Assembly (NCBI GenBank): GCA_002687335.1
Contig: NYZY01000033.1
Location: forward strand, 1-14,786
Direction of reading: 5' to 3'
DNA: 14,786 nt
Source: Chloroflexota bacterium
Lineage (GTDB): Bacteria > Chloroflexota > Dehalococcoidia > UBA1151 > UBA1328
Each line of letters starts with the position of its first letter. The stretch's first letter is position 1. The position numbers and the translations under genes are program-made. The notes beneath the pieces are model-generated. The model was not told the origin of the DNA and ran no database searches. It saw only the letters and a list, made by a program, of their open reading frames with translations. Shown one piece after another: positions 14,156-14,786 of the stretch.

Positions 14156-14786
14156 TTAAGTTCCGATACGCAAGTTTGGTTGGCAAATAGATCTAAGAGT
14201 TTCCACTGCAGCTAGAACAGCTAAGAAGCTAGTTTTAGGATTTGTATCGTGAGGCCTATTTTCAAATCGGAACGAAAACACCCCGGCCGTACTGACTGCT
14301 TTTATTTCATGGACGTTTCCCGGGGAGTCCGGATCGGCTATGACGACGACTTTTGTTGAATCGGGACCAATACCGGCTAAGCTTACCGTGGCGGCCACGT
14401 TGACATTGGCAGGAAATAAAGTCACAGCTTCTGCTGCCGAACCTTGAAAGATCACTGTAGGTTTATTGATCTTTTCATCTTCCCAGCCAGCGAATCCCGG
14501 GGCACCTGAAAGGGCGATCGGTGGTTTACTCGAAATGATAGTAACCTCTTCGAGGAGATGTTTCGATGCACGCAGTGCATCTATACCACCGACAGCGCCT
14601 GAGGGGATGTAAAGTGAAGCACCTGACTTCTCAGCAGATGCCATGACCATCTGCATCAGTCTAGGTTCTATCATCGCTCCAGAGCTCATGATTAGCATCG
14701 ATTTGCCAGCGCTTACGATATTCACTGCATGAGCTGTCACAACCTGTTGAGAAGCACACTCAACAATCAAGTCGAGCTCATCGATC
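14156..14786 (-). CDS. nadX: L-aspartate dehydrogenase, C-terminal part, runs off the window
   Basis: The frame is open to the right edge of the window, so the N-terminal Rossmann domain is missing. About 210 C-terminal residues are present, opening with IDELDLIVECASQQVV, a hallmark of the family's NAD-domain end. Further signatures are PSGAVGGIDALRA, a KPP segment, FPANVNVAATVSLAGIG, and DPDSPGNVHEI, whose His is the proposed catalytic residue. Aspartate dehydrogenase oxidises L-aspartate to iminoaspartate, which quinolinate synthase (NadA) can use for NAD synthesis in place of NadB. The stop lies 32 bases from the end of the convergent tRNA-Ser gene. Truncation here is only the window boundary. 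A role in NAD synthesis is inference, since nadA and nadC are not in view. Confidence 0.88.
   Translation of the reverse strand, partial: IDELDLIVECASQQVVTAHAVNIVSAGKSMLIMSSGAMIEPRLMQMVMASAEKSGASLYIPSGAVGGIDALRASKHLLEEVTIISSKPPIALSGAPGFAGWEDEKINKPTVIFQGSAAEAVTLFPANVNVAATVSLAGIGPDSTKVVVIADPDSPGNVHEIKAVSTAGVFSFRFENRPHDTNPKTSFLAVLAAVETLRSICQPNLRIGT

Noticed and set aside
1..14786. CRISPR array, insertion sequence, prophage, toxin-antitoxin or defence system
   Set aside because: No regularly spaced repeats and no transposase, integrase, nuclease or toxin-like proteins were seen.

Overview
The window looks like a stretch of ordinary chromosome from a free-living bacterium of moderate GC. It holds housekeeping genes (ribosomal protein S16, KhpA, RimM, YebC, a DEAD-box RNA helicase, tRNA-Ser, molybdopterin synthase, aspartate dehydrogenase) mixed with metabolic and transport genes. 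There are no phage, transposon, plasmid or CRISPR genes. The mix (fused MoaD-MoaE, a CehA/McbA-type PHP hydrolase, a uronate-dehydrogenase-like SDR, a DUF255/YyaL protein, two ABC-2 exporters, several TTG/GTG starts) would fit an uncultivated Chloroflexota lineage such as SAR202/Dehalococcoidia. That is a low-confidence guess from gene content only.

Layout. At 1-592 there is a truncated minus-strand membrane protein (two TM helices, then a GAF-like start). It is cut off by a perfect 35-bp inverted repeat (1-35 against 136-170) that looks like a contig-end or amplification fold-back. A divergent intergenic region leads to a plus-strand DEAD-box helicase whose frame is open far upstream of its usual start. 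Minus-strand genes for an SDR (uronate dehydrogenase-like) and a DinB-fold protein (2342-4019) stand divergent to a PHP metallohydrolase and a DUF255 thioredoxin-domain protein (4092-7174). A small one-helix membrane protein converges with the DUF255 gene and overlaps its 3' end.

A long minus-strand run follows (11113 down to 7446): rpsP, khpA, rimM, yebC, ABC ATPase, ABC-2 permease. It is tightly spaced, apart from 65 bp before yebC, and a good promoter (TTGACT-N18-TACAAT) lies ahead of rpsP. The first three genes are the conserved translation cluster, but trmD and rplS do not follow and ffh does not precede. Divergent from rpsP, a fused moaD-moaE gene is followed by a second ABC exporter pair (12159-13915) joined by an ATGA overlap. 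The window closes with tRNA-Ser(GCU) with encoded CCA, and a minus-strand aspartate dehydrogenase gene running off the right edge.

No clear new defence or mobile system was found. The items most worth a second look are the left-edge inverted repeat, the helicase N-terminal extension without a standard start codon, the MoaD-MoaE fusion with a buried Gly-Gly, the rewired rpsP operon, and a 16-bp palindrome in front of the second exporter.
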